Origin: Apostichopus japonicus
Lineage: Eukaryota; Echinodermata; Holothuroidea; Aspidochirotida; Stichopodidae
DNA length: 25,000 nucleotides
Direction: 5' to 3'
Assembly: GCF_037975245.1 (NCBI RefSeq)
Contig: NC_092566.1
Location: 15,270,001-15,295,000 of the forward strand
The notes under the pieces were generated by a model. The model saw only the letters and a list, made by a program, of their open reading frames with translations, did no database searches and had not been told where the DNA came from. The position numbers and the translations under genes were made by a program. Numbering within the stretch: the stretch's first letter is position 1; every line of letters starts with the position of its first letter. This document shows, one piece after another, positions 1 to 9,757 of this stretch.

Positions 1-48
1 ATTGACCTTAATGAACGAGGATTTATAGGATACTAAATCCAACTAAAT

Positions 49-719
49 CACGTGACATCGTGTTTTTTCGTTAAGAAATGAAGCCAGTAATATTTACGCA
101 AACAAACCTTTTCTCTGTCGATGTTAAATTTGATCAGTATTGACCTCAAATATGCTAGTAAGTCATATAATCAAGGCCACTCATGCTTTAACTTCAAAAG
201 GCATTTCGCTGCCAATCTTCAATTTTTTTATTTCTTGCCTCATTGAGACCATTTGTTGTCTCATTTAACACTCATATTACGTCTGGAAAAAAAAACTTGG
301 AGATTAAAACCGACATTTATATTACAGATGTATAAACTTTAAGATTTTGTTTATTTTTAGTAGTTTAGGGCAAAATACTGATAAGGTTTAGTGAATTAGT
401 TTACTGAATTTTCCTCTGTTAGTTGACGCTTGGACCAAATATGAAGATGGTTTGGCCAAACTGTGATGTGCACTTTGAACAAAGGTCTATGAATTACGTT
501 ATGCTTCCCTTCAATACTGATCAACTTCAACCTTGACAGAGAAAAGGTTTGTTTGCGCCAGAACGACTGGCTTCATTTCTTAGCGAAAAACACACGATGT
601 CACGTGAACTCTTGTACTCCCAAAATTAATGAATGATACAACGGTCTCTCTTTCTCTTAACTTTGGTGTGAGTTTTTTTCAACTCGTTTCATATGTCGAA
701 ACCACTATCACAATACAAG
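49..719. mobile_element. Nested inverted-repeat element (MITE-like), left arm shortened
   Basis: The segment from cacgtgacatcgtg at 49 to about 142 is repeated in inverse at about 512-606 (ending acacgatgtcacgtg). The right arm continues outward to caatacaag at 719, but the matching outer 117 bp of the left arm are missing here. They are present in the copy at 18509-19294. There is no coding sequence. It is a nested inverted-repeat element in the interior of the larger one. Confidence 0.6.
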
Positions 720-1141
720 ATATTTATTACCCTCCTTCCTGACAGATGTACTGTATCCTTGTTATTGACCCCCCCCCCCACACCTCTCCGTCCCGTTTCA
801 TCACTGTAACTCGAATATATTCATTATCCTCTTGTGCAAACGTGTCTCTACTCTCGCGATGGGACTAACAAAATGTTTGGACATGTTTAGAAGTCGTTTC
901 TTGGAACAAATCATTCATCCACACAGTTTTTAAAATATTTCAGTAACGGGAATAAGGAAGTCTGACCATGCACATTTTACCACTTTATTAGCGCGAAAGC
1001 AAATCAAAGAGTTTCTCAGCTGTAACTTCAAACTCGAGTAAGTAGGGGGGGGGGGAGCGCTTGTACATGTGTTTGAAGATTAGATACTGGTTTCTGGTCT
1101 TTTACATTACATATATTTTTTCCGGTGGGAAGTTTGATTGT

Positions 1142-1235
<94 letters not shown>
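1142..1235. repeat. (AT)n microsatellite
   Basis: An almost perfect AT dinucleotide run of about 94 bp directly precedes the LTR-like segment. The orthologous position in the other full copy (19723-19752) has only about 30 bp, so the tract changed length after duplication. Confidence 0.95.
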
Positions 1236-1238
<3 letters not shown>

Positions 1239-1788
1239 GATGCCGTTGGTCATTATATATGTCGCCCTCTATTTGTCGTAGGCTACATAACGTAATAATT
1301 ACAGGTCACGTGATGTCTGCTCACCAGCTCAGCTGAAGCAGACCTCAAGACTTGTGACCAGTCTTCGCTCCCGATCTGAATCGCCGTTGGTTCGGTAGTA
1401 GCCCTGGCTCCGACCATTGTGGTCGTACTTGTATCTGTCATGTATTCGTCTTTTCTTTTGTACGTATCGTTATAGGACTCTACTTCGGTATTGAGACCTC
1501 GTTTGTGACCATTATCGTTAAGTGCATGTTTTCTACCTATTATTGAGGGCTTCGTGCCGATGTATTGTTTGTACCGTGGCTGGTTATAGTAATAGATTGC
1601 GAAATCTACACAGCGCTTGTTCTTTACTCGTTTATCTATGTGTTATATCTTTTGCATGTAATAGCGAGATTTAAGGCTCGTCGTTACTAACATACAACCA
1701 TCCAAGCCGCATTTGTTTCCATACTATCACCAGTCCTCAGCAGGGAATATTTGGACGCACCAGAATCTTAGACTGAGTTAGCGTTACA
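1236..1788. mobile_element. Probable solo LTR, copy 1
   Basis: This segment of about 553 bp has the same extent as 19753-20304, which begins TGTGATGCCG and ends GCGTTACA, the TG...CA ends of retroviral-type LTRs. Both lie between AT-rich flanks that could hold a short target-site duplication (atat), although AT repeats make this ambiguous. Here the first G is mutated to A. No gag or pol sequence is attached, so a solo LTR is the simplest reading. An unrelated interior segment of the host element is the alternative. Confidence 0.4.
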
Positions 1789-1852
1789 ATATATAAATCT
1801 ACAATATAATAATATATGTTTTAAGGAACAGAGATGTATCTAAGAAATTAGA

Positions 1853-2757
1853 CCGTGGATTAAGTATCATATAAATCCTCGTTCATTAAGGTCAATCCCC
1901 TACCTAACTCAGTCGGGGAAATCTGTAATCACCCACCCTCCCCGCAACCGCAACCTTTGAAATCCTGTGCAAGTCACTGTCCCCGGTGATGCAAAACAGA
2001 CGAGTTCCAGTCTAGCAGATAGTCGAACTAGTGAAACGGACACGACAATGAATTTTTAGTTTGTAACAATGCAACCTTATGCATATATATATATTTCTAT
2101 TGTTGAATGGATTTTATTTTACCATTCCTTTCCACGCATTGGCTGTTCCGTGTGTAAATACAGAAAGGTAGGGAGGGAAATGGGCGGTGTGGAGGGTGTA
2201 TCGAAGTGACGTGCACAGTACTTCAAAGGTGGTGTCCAAATTATCATCTACCCCCAACCACCCCCCCCCCGCCCCTCCGACTGATGCACGTTGGGGCATG
2301 GAACCTCTTCAAATGGTGCATTTTGAGGTATATTAAGACCACAAATTATGATTGTGTTTATAAAATACTTTTTATTGTTGAATGGATTTTATTTTACCAT
2401 TCCTTTCCACGCATTGACTGTCCAGTGTGTAAATACAGATAGTGAGGGAGTGCAATGTGGCGGTGTGGAGGGGGTGGGGGTGCATCGAAGTGGCGTTCAC
2501 AGTACTTCGAAGGTGGTGGCCAAATTATAATATCACCCCCGCCCCCCGACCCCTTACGACTGATTTACGTTGGGGCATGGAACCTTTAAGGAAGGGTAAC
2601 ATAATAAAAGTTTAGACTTCAAATGGTGCATTTTGAGGTATATTAAGACCACAAATTATGATTGTGCTTATAAAATACTTTGTGTGAGGTCGAAAGGGAG
2701 GGGAGGGGGGGGGGAGTTTACACCCGTAGTATTGGTCTTATTTCTCCCCAGGTCGTA
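1853..2757. repeat. Right terminal inverted repeat, expanded by a tandem duplication
   Basis: This is the inverse of 14938-15567 and 17886-18508. It carries the complement of the shared landmarks: gactgagttaggtaggggga, the Asp-codon-free C-rich run near 2262, and gacctcacacaaagtatttt near 2683. It is about 270 bp longer than the left arms because a segment is present twice. Confidence 0.75.
2098..2682. repeat. Imperfect tandem duplication inside the right arm (2098-2370 and 2371-2682)
   Basis: Both units open with tattgttgaatggatttta and close with attgtgtttataaaatactt or its one-base variant. The second unit has diverged and contains an extra aaggaagggtaacataataa stretch that is present in the left arms, so unit 2 looks like the more complete one. 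Left arms elsewhere have one unit only. Confidence 0.8.
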
Positions 2758-3090
2758 CGGCCCTATGATCCCCCCCCCCGTTGCACAAGCCCCTGGGGCG
2801 GCGATGCCGTCAAGAACAAAAGAACAGTGAGTAATTCTAAGACTCAGAAAATATGCCTTTAAGACTGCATATTTTATATGGAAGCAAAACAAAACAATAA
2901 GAAACAACAATTCTTCGAAATAGGACACATAAAGTATTTCATGTTGAATTTGATATATTCATTGGAAAAAAAAGAGATCGTACCTCTATTTTATAATGTA
3001 TCATATCAAATCAATCCAGCACTATACTAACTATTAAGACACAAGGAAAAAATAAACTAACTACAGTGAGTACAGCGCACGTTTTGTATT

Positions 3091-3131
3091 GTCTGTAGCT
3101 CAGTGGTACGACCCGCAGTCTCGAAATCAAT
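3091..3131 (+). other. tRNA-like relic with box A and a box B-like site
   Basis: TAGCTCAGTGG is a perfect match to the pol III A-box pattern, and about 20 bases later TCTCGAAATC resembles a B box. The spacing is too short for a tRNA and no anticodon arm or acceptor stem forms, so it is not a tRNA gene. It could be a tRNA fragment or SINE head. It lies antisense in the 3' region of gene A and is repeated at 21742. Confidence 0.3.
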
Positions 3132-3158
3132 TACATTTCTCCTTTTCCTTGTGATGAT

Positions 3159-3451
3159 TTATTTACCAAGGTAATGATCTATGGCAGCGTGGGCTGCATG
3201 GTGAGCCACGGAGTGCCACCAGCTTTTCTCTTCTGGGGTTAGTTCGTCAAATCCCTCTGGTTTCAACGCAGCCATTTTCTCCTCTAAGTCATCAAGCAAA
3301 GCATATTCGTCCTCCCCATCGTCTCCAGCGAAGTCCCTCTTTCCTGGCTCATTTGCTGCTGGTTTACCATGCCGGAAACGATGAAACAGATTCTTCAAAA
3401 ATCCTCGGCGAACGAGGGCATCGTCGAAAGTTTCGTCCTCCATCGGGGCAG
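3159..3451 (-). CDS. Gene A exon 2: secreted cationic/His-rich peptide precursor (intact exon, first exon broken)
   Basis: A splice acceptor (ttattattacag) precedes the exon. With a phase-1 junction it reads Ala-Ala-Pro-Met-Glu-Asp-Glu and continues 94 residues from that Met to TAA. From the Met: an acidic leader (2-8), dibasic RR (12-13), a short cationic amphipathic stretch GFLKNLFHRFRHGK (14-27), KR (35-36), a long acidic spacer (37-72) with DELTPEE, then SWWHSVAHHAAHAAIDHY and C-terminal LGK. Gly-Lys before a stop is an amidation signal. Layout and charge alternation resemble antimicrobial-peptide precursors; I do not recognise the exact family. No cysteine is present. It is homologous to gene B exon 2 (same opening, same spacer). 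The signal-peptide exon should lie near 4600-4640, but there the homology to the start codon and promoter is cut off by a duplication breakpoint, so expression is doubtful. The activity is inferred. Confidence 0.65.
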
Positions 3452-3659
3452 CTGTAATAATAAATATCGTATAATGTGTGGTTAGATCGAATTATTTTTA
3501 ATTCAGCGCGCCAATGAGAAAATAGTTTGCTGGAAAATGTAAAGCATATATAGGTTTATGTCGGTATCTGGAGTATTAATGTGGCGGCTTGTAAATACCC
3601 CCCCCCCCAAAAAAAAGTAGTATACAAGGCTCAATAACGTCATGTGCGTGTTGTGAATG

Positions 3660-3912
3660 TCTGTGTGGTGTGTGTGGGGGAGGGGGTTGGTGTCGACGAG
3701 GGGGCTCCAGGAGATTTGGTGATGATGAGGGATAAAAGGGGACATGCAAGGCTAGGTGGAATAGGGTGGGGGACAATGGAAGATCGAGAGAAACAGTGAA
3801 GGCAAAGGGGCGAGGTTGGATGAAAGTGGGAGGGGTGGGACATCGACAAAGAGGGGAGAAGCAAAGGAAAGAGAGACGAGAGGTTGAAAGAGGGGGAGGT
3901 GAAGAGAGAGTA
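3660..3912. repeat. Purine-rich (GA/GGG) tract
   Basis: The plus strand is almost all purine with many GGG and GAGA runs, repeated at about 22305-22556 with small length changes. It sits in the gene A and C intron. The apparent long reading frames on the other strand are low-complexity Ser/Pro/Leu artefacts. Confidence 0.7.
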
Positions 3913-3940
3913 CACTTTAGCGTTTAATAAAAACCATTAT

Positions 3941-4454
3941 CAGGGATGTGCCCAGGACTTCCTGAGTGCCGGGTATACTGATCGCCGTCCTGTAGGAGGG
4001 GTCTAAGGGGGAGGGTGTGTCCCCCTCCCCTTTGAGAAATTTTTCGGTTTTTGAAGGTGCTCAGATGCCAAATGCTGGCACTTGTGTAGCTTGTCAAGCA
4101 CATACACAAGTACTATAGTTTTGCTAACAATTTACATTTTTTAATTTTTATTAGTGAAATATATTACGTACCTGGTAAAAGTTATGGTACAGTTTGTTTC
4201 AAAGAGATTTTACAAGGGACCGATTGAGAGCCGTAAGTAATGTTTCTCGCATGGGTAACTGATGCATTTTTGGTCTGTATGACTTTGGCATATAGGCTAG
4301 GCCCAATTTATGTTAAATATATTGTTAGGAATGTCGGGATTTTAGATGAAAATAGTGCTGGGCGGGATCAACGATTTTTTTAAGACAGTGCTGGGTGGTA
4401 ATTTTTAGTGCTGGGCGGGGCCGCCCAGTGCCGCCCAGCGTAGGCACATCCCTA
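3941..4454. mobile_element. hAT-like non-autonomous element in the gene A intron
   Basis: The left end CAGGGATGTGCC and right end GGCACATCCCTA form a 12-bp inverted repeat, with the outermost base mismatched. Both ends are flanked by CATTAT (3935-3940 and 4455-4460), a target-site duplication of at least 6 bp. CAGGG-type ends suit hAT elements, although those normally make 8-bp duplications. A GC-rich hairpin (ctgggcgg ggc cgcccag, near 4412-4431) lies by the right end. There is no transposase in its 514 bp. Confidence 0.6.
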
Positions 4455-4599
4455 CATTATGTTTGTTAGTTTGCTATGCACTATACTAGGAGTGTTCTCT
4501 TCCTCTAGAAAGGAGAAACTAGCACAATCAAGGATGTCCATTCCAACTAACATACATATACATACGTCCACACACACACACGCACTAACATATATGGTA

Positions 4600-4640
4600 A
4601 TACTTGCTAAGGAGAAACAGTTAATAACATGAATCCATAT
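4600..4640 (-). pseudogene. Remnant of gene A exon 1, cut at a duplication breakpoint
   Basis: On the minus strand the sequence tatggattcatgttattaac matches the region just after the gene C start codon (23298). In A the codons read Tyr-Gly-Phe-Met-Leu-Leu-Thr-Val-Ser-Pro then TAG. Upstream of this point the ATG, 5' UTR and TATA region seen in C and B are absent. I infer a truncated first exon; the exon boundaries are uncertain. Confidence 0.35.
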
Positions 4641-5199
4641 ACACGGAAATGTGCCCAAACCGTATTTTCCTATACCACAATACCAAAATATTGCGGTATA
4701 TGATAATTACGAGTTTACGATACTCAATGACCAGTTAGTGAAGCAATGGTTGGGTCAATGTTAACCTTACCTCGACATGAGTGAAGTTGTAAGAGAAATA
4801 TCAAACGGGTATGCCAGATAGTACAGGCATAGTGGAAATCTTCTTTACTGACTTAATACATTTTTCCATATTTTCCAATACTGAAATCAATAAGAATGCA
4901 GTTCATTATCTCGAGAAAGGGACGTTTCAAGTGATGCGGTATTATTTAAGAGGATATTTATTTTTATAATTTTTCCAATGTTCAAAACCACTTAACCCAA
5001 CGTTAAAACCCCTTAACAATAGAGTTTTTTCGGGGGACGTGATGATTCTCTTTCAACTGATTTATAAGGACTTGGTATTCCTTCGCTTAAGTCTTCAATC
5101 AGAATGTAAAACAGATGCATGGACACACACAGAGCCCAACACACATATAAACATTAACCAACGATTGCTACAGTGCAAAAGACGAGCGCCAAGATCGCA
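4641..5199. other. Unique spacer, no gene seen
   Basis: This AT-rich single-copy stretch lies between the gene A block and the first left-flank block. An 11-bp imperfect inverted repeat, ataccacaata / tattgcggtat (4672-4682 and 4689-4699), can form a hairpin. Short open frames have no recognisable content. Confidence 0.5.
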
Positions 5200-5390
5200 A
5201 CGTGGACTCGATGTTTCGGGTTGTGGTGTGTGGCCTAGAATACAACCAGTGTATGCCCATAGAAAAATCTAGGCCCACCTGAACATATATCCAATTCTCG
5301 ACCGAATTCATCTCGTGTATATGACATAAAAACAATACAGTTCCATCATTGTTATACCACATCTCACACTTAAATTTATTATTAATAATA
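5200..5390. repeat. Segment upstream of the GAT tract, repeated at 13457-13640
   Basis: It begins with gtggactcgatgtttcgggt in both places and runs into the microsatellite. The third GAT tract (16228) lacks it because that copy is fused directly to element interior. Confidence 0.8.
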
Positions 5391-5440
5391 ATAATGATAA
5401 TAATGATGATAAGGAAGATGATGACGACGATGACGAAGAT

Positions 5441-5483
<43 letters not shown>

Positions 5484-5617
5484 ATGACGACGACGACGAC
5501 GATGATGATGATCATGATGACCATGATGATGATGATGATCATGATCATGATGATCATGATGATCATGATCATGATCATGATCATGATGATGATGATGATC
5601 ATCATGATTATGATTAT
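5391..5617. repeat. (GAT/GAC/CAT)n compound microsatellite 1
   Basis: About 228 bp of GAT with many GAC units in its left half and CATGAT units in its right half. The repetitive Met, Ile, Thr and Val frames on both strands are artefacts of the trinucleotide repeat. Confidence 0.95.
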
Positions 5618-6729
5618 GGTGAAATCTCCTCGGCTATCTATTTAATATTTTACAGTTATCAATATGTGAAAGGCCATCGTACTTCCTTCTAGATTTTAGC
5701 TTTATAAAATTATAAATGAACCATGATCCTTCACGACGGATTTATTATTTGGTGAAGCATCAACCAGGAAGGAATCAATAACATCCCGTGTATTCCTCTA
5801 ACCTTTGTCAAATGTCAAGTGAAGCTTTGGTATATTTCAGAATATACTGAAGTACTATAAATTAGTTAGCCAAGGGGAAAGGACATGTTTTTACCTCTAC
5901 TTACGGATAGCCTTACACTTTGTGATAATTTATTGTACAGCCAATTGACCATATTTTATCTTACAGAACATGATAATTCAATATGTTATATTTATTGTTA
6001 ATCAAGAATAAATTAATAGCCAGCATATAGTTGCATTTTGAAGCGAACCAATTTCCTTCATTTACCAAATTAATCACCTTTTCTGTGATGTAAAAGTGCA
6101 AAGATTGTATCTAGTTTACAAGCAAGATCTTGTATGAGCTGCATTTGGGAAGTATTTGGTGTAAATACTTCATTGTACACTTTAAATATGTTAAGGATTT
6201 GAACCTAAAACAACTTTAAGTCTTGTAACGATAATTATGAAAAAAACGACATTTACTTCTAAATATCGCTTTTTAGCCATTCTTACGCAAACTAAATATT
6301 GTGACTTGCTACATTTACTTATAGACTCAATATAATGATTGAAGGTTCAAACAATAACATGTACCGTTTGAAATTGTTCATTTCTATTGATTTCGTCCCC
6401 AAAAGGAAGGAATAAATGTTGGGCTGTTTCTTGCGACATCTCGTGCAAGACTTCGCCACCAAAGATGTTCCAAAACTCCATATTTCTGCTCTAACCGATG
6501 TCAACATTTCTAATTGCTCGGTAACAATTTTTTTATCATCCTGTTTGTACAGTGTTTGATTTTCTGATTACAATTTTGGTGGAGTCATGATTGACCTTAT
6601 TCTTAAATGGCTATGCTAAAAGTCACACTGATACGTCATAAGGGTACTACCCATTGGTTATTCATTTGCCTCTGTTACCGTCGGTGTAACGGTAGGTTAA
6701 GTGGTTTTGAACATTGGAAAAAAATTACA
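5618..6729. repeat. Left-flank duplicated block, copy 1
   Basis: Runs from ggtgaaatctcctcgg to the left arm start. Closely similar copies lie at 13815-14937 and 16774-17885. The minus strand around 6507-6319 has a 62-codon frame (start ...SVRAEIWSFGTSL) that is partly shared by all three copies but shifts frame between them, so any coding content has decayed. No functional gene is supported. Confidence 0.8.
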
Positions 6730-7018
6730 TACGACCTGGGAAGAATAAGACCAATACTGCGGGTGTTCACTCCCCCCACCCTCCCCTCCCTTTCGACCTC
6801 ACACAAAGTATTTTATAAACACAATCATAATTTGTGGTCTTAATATACCTCAAAATGCACCATTTGAAGTCTAAACTTTTATTTTTCTACCCTTCCTTAA
6901 AGGTTCCATGCCCCAACGTGAATGAATCGGAGGGGGCGGTGGGTGGGGGAGATGATAATTTGGACACCACCTTTGAAGTACTGTGCACGTCATTTCGAGC
7001 ACCCCCCCCATCCACACA
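6730..7018. repeat. Left terminal inverted repeat, truncated
   Basis: Starts tacgacctgggaagaataag as in the other left arms and follows them through the C-rich and G-rich runs. It departs after ccacac near 7018, leaving about half the arm and no interior. Confidence 0.75.
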
Positions 7019-7918
7019 TACCTTGAAAAACTTTTCGCGCCCGGATGGGTTGTCATCCTGAAAAGATGCCCGAACTATAGAATGTCTCGTATGTTTCTGA
7101 GAAAACTGATCTCAGACGTTGGGCGCTTTGATATTATGTTTATTATATATTGAGTGTACTTTGCATCTTTTCCATTTGTATTATACTAGAAGACATTGAA
7201 TGTTGTTTGCACTTTAGGTTAAATGTTATTCAAAAATTCTGTATAACAAAACAACAACAAAATTCTTAGAGGGTTGTGAACGGGGAGCAGAGATGAAGGA
7301 GATAGAGAGAGGGGGGGGGGGCGGGGAATTTCGACTTAGGCGGGAGGGTTTAGTAATGTGAGAAAAAGGAACGGAGAGGACCGAGGGGAATATGAGAAGA
7401 TTGGTGGGTGCGTCCGGGTAGCTATAGGTAAGGGGAGGTAGGGAGGGAAGGGAGAAGAGGGTAGCAACGGAAGGATGGAAGAGTTCAAGATGTCTCGTGT
7501 ACTTGCGGTGAAAGATGCAGTTGTTTTCCTGCAGAGTAAAGAGGTACAGCAATTACAGTTCTTGTCTATGGGGACACGCCACTGTCGGATTGAATCGTTA
7601 AACTCTTCCAGATATTTCATAGTATCCGTTCTGTTGATAAATTATTGGGTCTTATATTGGAATTGTCTGGCCTGAAACAGTGGCGTCGGTAACTAGGTCA
7701 CGGGCCCCATTTTTGAAAACTTTATTTGTCGTTAACTATGTATTAAAAACATTTTCACCGGCCCATCTAATTGCGCTCGGTCCCCGAGTCTCTACCCCTC
7801 CCAGTTCCCCTGACAAAGATTCCCTCTCCCTCGTCTTGGTCCTGAAAGGTGTCACGATGCTGACAATATAGGTACACAAATACTCATCTTGATTTGCTCA
7901 CCGAAAAGAGATCGTGCT
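7019..7918. other. Unique sequence with a purine-rich tract, no gene supported
   Basis: About 7268-7470 is G/A-rich on the plus strand. Short open frames (for example 7475-7675 on plus) have no recognisable motif and no splice context that I can defend. This is the 3' flank of gene B. Confidence 0.5.
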
Positions 7919-7921
7919 TAC

Positions 7922-7941
7922 TTTATTTTCTGATTTTTATT
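7922..7941 (-). promoter_or_regulatory. Two AATAAA polyadenylation signals for gene B
   Basis: On the minus strand AATAAA occurs at 7941-7936 and 7927-7922, about 140-160 bases after the gene B stop codon, a usual spacing for a short 3' UTR. Confidence 0.5.
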
Positions 7942-8082
7942 CCAAAAAAGTCAATCCACCACCATTACTTGAAATCGAAACAATACTAAAGTACAAGGGA
8001 AATATTTCACTTGATAGGATGGGTGTCTATAGACTAAATATCGGTCAGTTTGGGTCAGATACAAGCTTCTTTCCCGCAGTAT

Positions 8083-8423
8083 TCATCTACCAAGGAGTGC
8101 ACTTGCCAGGGAGCCATACCAGCTTCTCTCTTCAGGTGTTAGCTCGTCGTATCCCTCGGGCAGTCGCTCCCCTTCTTCGGCCAACACTCTCGCTTTTAAG
8201 TTCTCTGCAACGTGTTTAGCAACATGTTTACTGACACTGTGTAAGAGAGCATGCCAGTCAAAACGCTCCGCTGGAGATAACTCAGCCATTTTCTTCTCGA
8301 AGTCATCTAGCATGGCATTCTCTCTGTTATCATGTATGAGTTGTCTTTCCTCTCTCTGTTTTGGCCATCCGCCGCGGCGACTAAGGGCATCCGCGTCAAG
8401 AATTTCGTCCTCGATGGAAGCGG
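8083..8423 (-). CDS. Gene B exon 2: secreted peptide precursor, two-module form
   Basis: The acceptor (ttacttattaaag) is at 8425-8424. Joined in phase 1 to the exon ending at 12206, it completes an Ala codon and gives residues 21-133 of a 133-residue precursor. It opens AASIEDE like gene A, has RR at 36-37, then a polar stretch and an acidic segment. Residues 66-105 form an extra module: ELSPAER followed by an amphipathic His-rich helix, WHALLHSVSKHVAKHVAENL. A second spacer, LPEGYDELTPEERSWY, leads to GSLASALL and C-terminal Gly-Arg, again an amidation signal. Gene A has only one such module, so B looks internally duplicated. Cysteine-free. Processing into one or two amidated helical peptides with membrane or antimicrobial activity is an inference from architecture, and a neuropeptide-like role is not excluded. 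Confidence 0.7.
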
Positions 8424-8785
8424 CTTTAATAAGTAAATAAATAAGAATGGTGGTGTAAAAATGTGGATTGCTTATGATTTGGTGGACATTTTTGCTTTTT
8501 TTCAGGATGATCTAGTCAGAATAGTATTGATATCTTATAGTACGAGAAAATAAACACAATTTTGTATTTTCCTTTTTTTTTAATTCTTTGGACATAATTC
8601 AGTCATACAGTTTGTTAACGTCTGAAACAAGACTTAAACAATCCAGTTAGGATGATTTCAGCGCCACAGATCAGACCAATTTGTCAAAAGATTGCTTTCG
8701 GCAGAATTAAGTCTTGACATTTTATAGTCCATGAATAGATATAATATGTTGGTGCAGATGTTTATGCAGCGCGTCTGGTTTGCAA

Positions 8786-9023
<238 letters not shown>

Positions 9024-9214
9024 GGTTATTTATTTCAATATTTCGCATTATACCGACGGTCTCGCTGCGCTTTATAAGAAACAAAATGAGTACAAAAATA
9101 CAGCATGGTAGAACGAAAACTTAAACATTTACCAAATGGATCGAAAAATTACAAGGTTCAATGAGGGTAGCACGTGAATAAGTGAGTTTTTCATACACTT
9201 TATAAATTGTCTAT

Positions 9215-9700
9215 GGTAGGGGCATTCCTCATGTGGGTGGGGAGAGTGTTCCAGAGTTTTGGGGGCCGAAAATTGAAAAGAACGCTCACCGTAGGTCTTA
9301 GTTTTCACTTTAGGTGGCTTTAGGAGAATAGTACTGTTAAATCTGAGTGTGCTAGTTGGGATTTGTAAGGTGAGTAAGTTGGAAATATAGTTTGGAGCAA
9401 ACCAAGGATGGCTTTGTAAATGAGGGAGAGAAGTTTGTACTTTATTCGTTAAGAAACCGGAAGCCAGTGAAGTTGGTGGAGAATAGGTTTACTGTGGGAT
9501 CTGTTATCTCTGAGGGTAACTAATATAAGGGCGGTGTTTTGAATGCTCTGAAACTTAGAAATTTAGTTTAAGCAGGAAGACTATATAAAAGTCTGCCACA
9601 ACAGTCAAGTATGGATGGTACAGAGGCATGGATAAGTGTCTCAGTCGACTTGTGATCCGGATATTTGCGGGAGATATACAAGAACCGCTAATCTTAACGG
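9215..9700. repeat. Old interspersed-repeat debris, family not identified
   Basis: The run from ggggagagtgttccagagtt through ggcatggataagtgtctcag reads like a degenerate repeat class that I associate with many animal genomes, with phrases equivalent to 'aagccagtgaagttg' and 'aaatgagggagagaagt'. No intact frame remains. The association is from memory and needs a repeat-library search. Confidence 0.3.
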
Positions 9701-9757
9701 AAGTTACAGGGGTGGCATATTCACCATTAACTGTGTTAACTTCTCTGGACTGCTCCT

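Larger units (their letters stand above)
1..2757. mobile_element. Right part of a long-terminal-inverted-repeat element, copy 1
   Basis: The window opens at the inner edge of the left arm (attgaccttaatgaacgagg) and the inverse of that sequence ends at 1896, so 1-1896 is essentially the whole interior. The right arm then runs to about 2757, where ggtcgta is the inverse of the tacgacc that starts the left arms at 6730, 14938 and 17886. Nearly the same interior recurs at 18461-20412 and, truncated, at 15527-16227 and 20652-21085. The arms of about 630 bp contain no coding sequence, and I see no transposase, integrase or polymerase in any copy. It is therefore a non-autonomous foldback-like element or a repeat-derived duplication unit. 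The family is not recognised and the target-site duplication cannot be read because the flanks are duplicated too. Confidence 0.7.
2758..4640. repeat. Right-flank duplicated block carrying gene A (paired with 21399-23286)
   Basis: From the arm end to gaatccata near 4637 this block is nearly base-for-base the same as 21399-23286. It includes peptide exon 2, the intron, a purine-rich tract (about 3660-3910) and a hAT-like element. Differences are mostly single substitutions, small indels and homopolymer lengths. The similarity stops inside the putative first exon of the peptide gene. The first 330 bp (2758-3090) contain no gene I can support. Confidence 0.85.

Noticed and set aside
3091-3131. 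Functional tRNA gene
   Set aside because: No anticodon arm, T arm or acceptor stem, and the A-to-B box spacing is too short.
3503-3915. Ser/Pro/His-rich minus-strand frames (also 22151-22550 and 7226-7620)
   Set aside because: They arise from purine-rich low-complexity tracts, overlap in several frames and lack any domain.
5168-5645. Long Met/Ile/Thr/Val-rich frames over GAT tracts (also 13633-13867 and 16210-16810)
   Set aside because: They are translations of trinucleotide repeats present on both strands, with no unique sequence.
6607-6843. 78-codon plus frame starting MAMLKVTL, repeated at 14816 and 17764
   Set aside because: Its repetition is explained by the duplicated left-flank blocks. 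It runs across the arm boundary and a homopolymer run, and its C-terminus differs by frame between copies.
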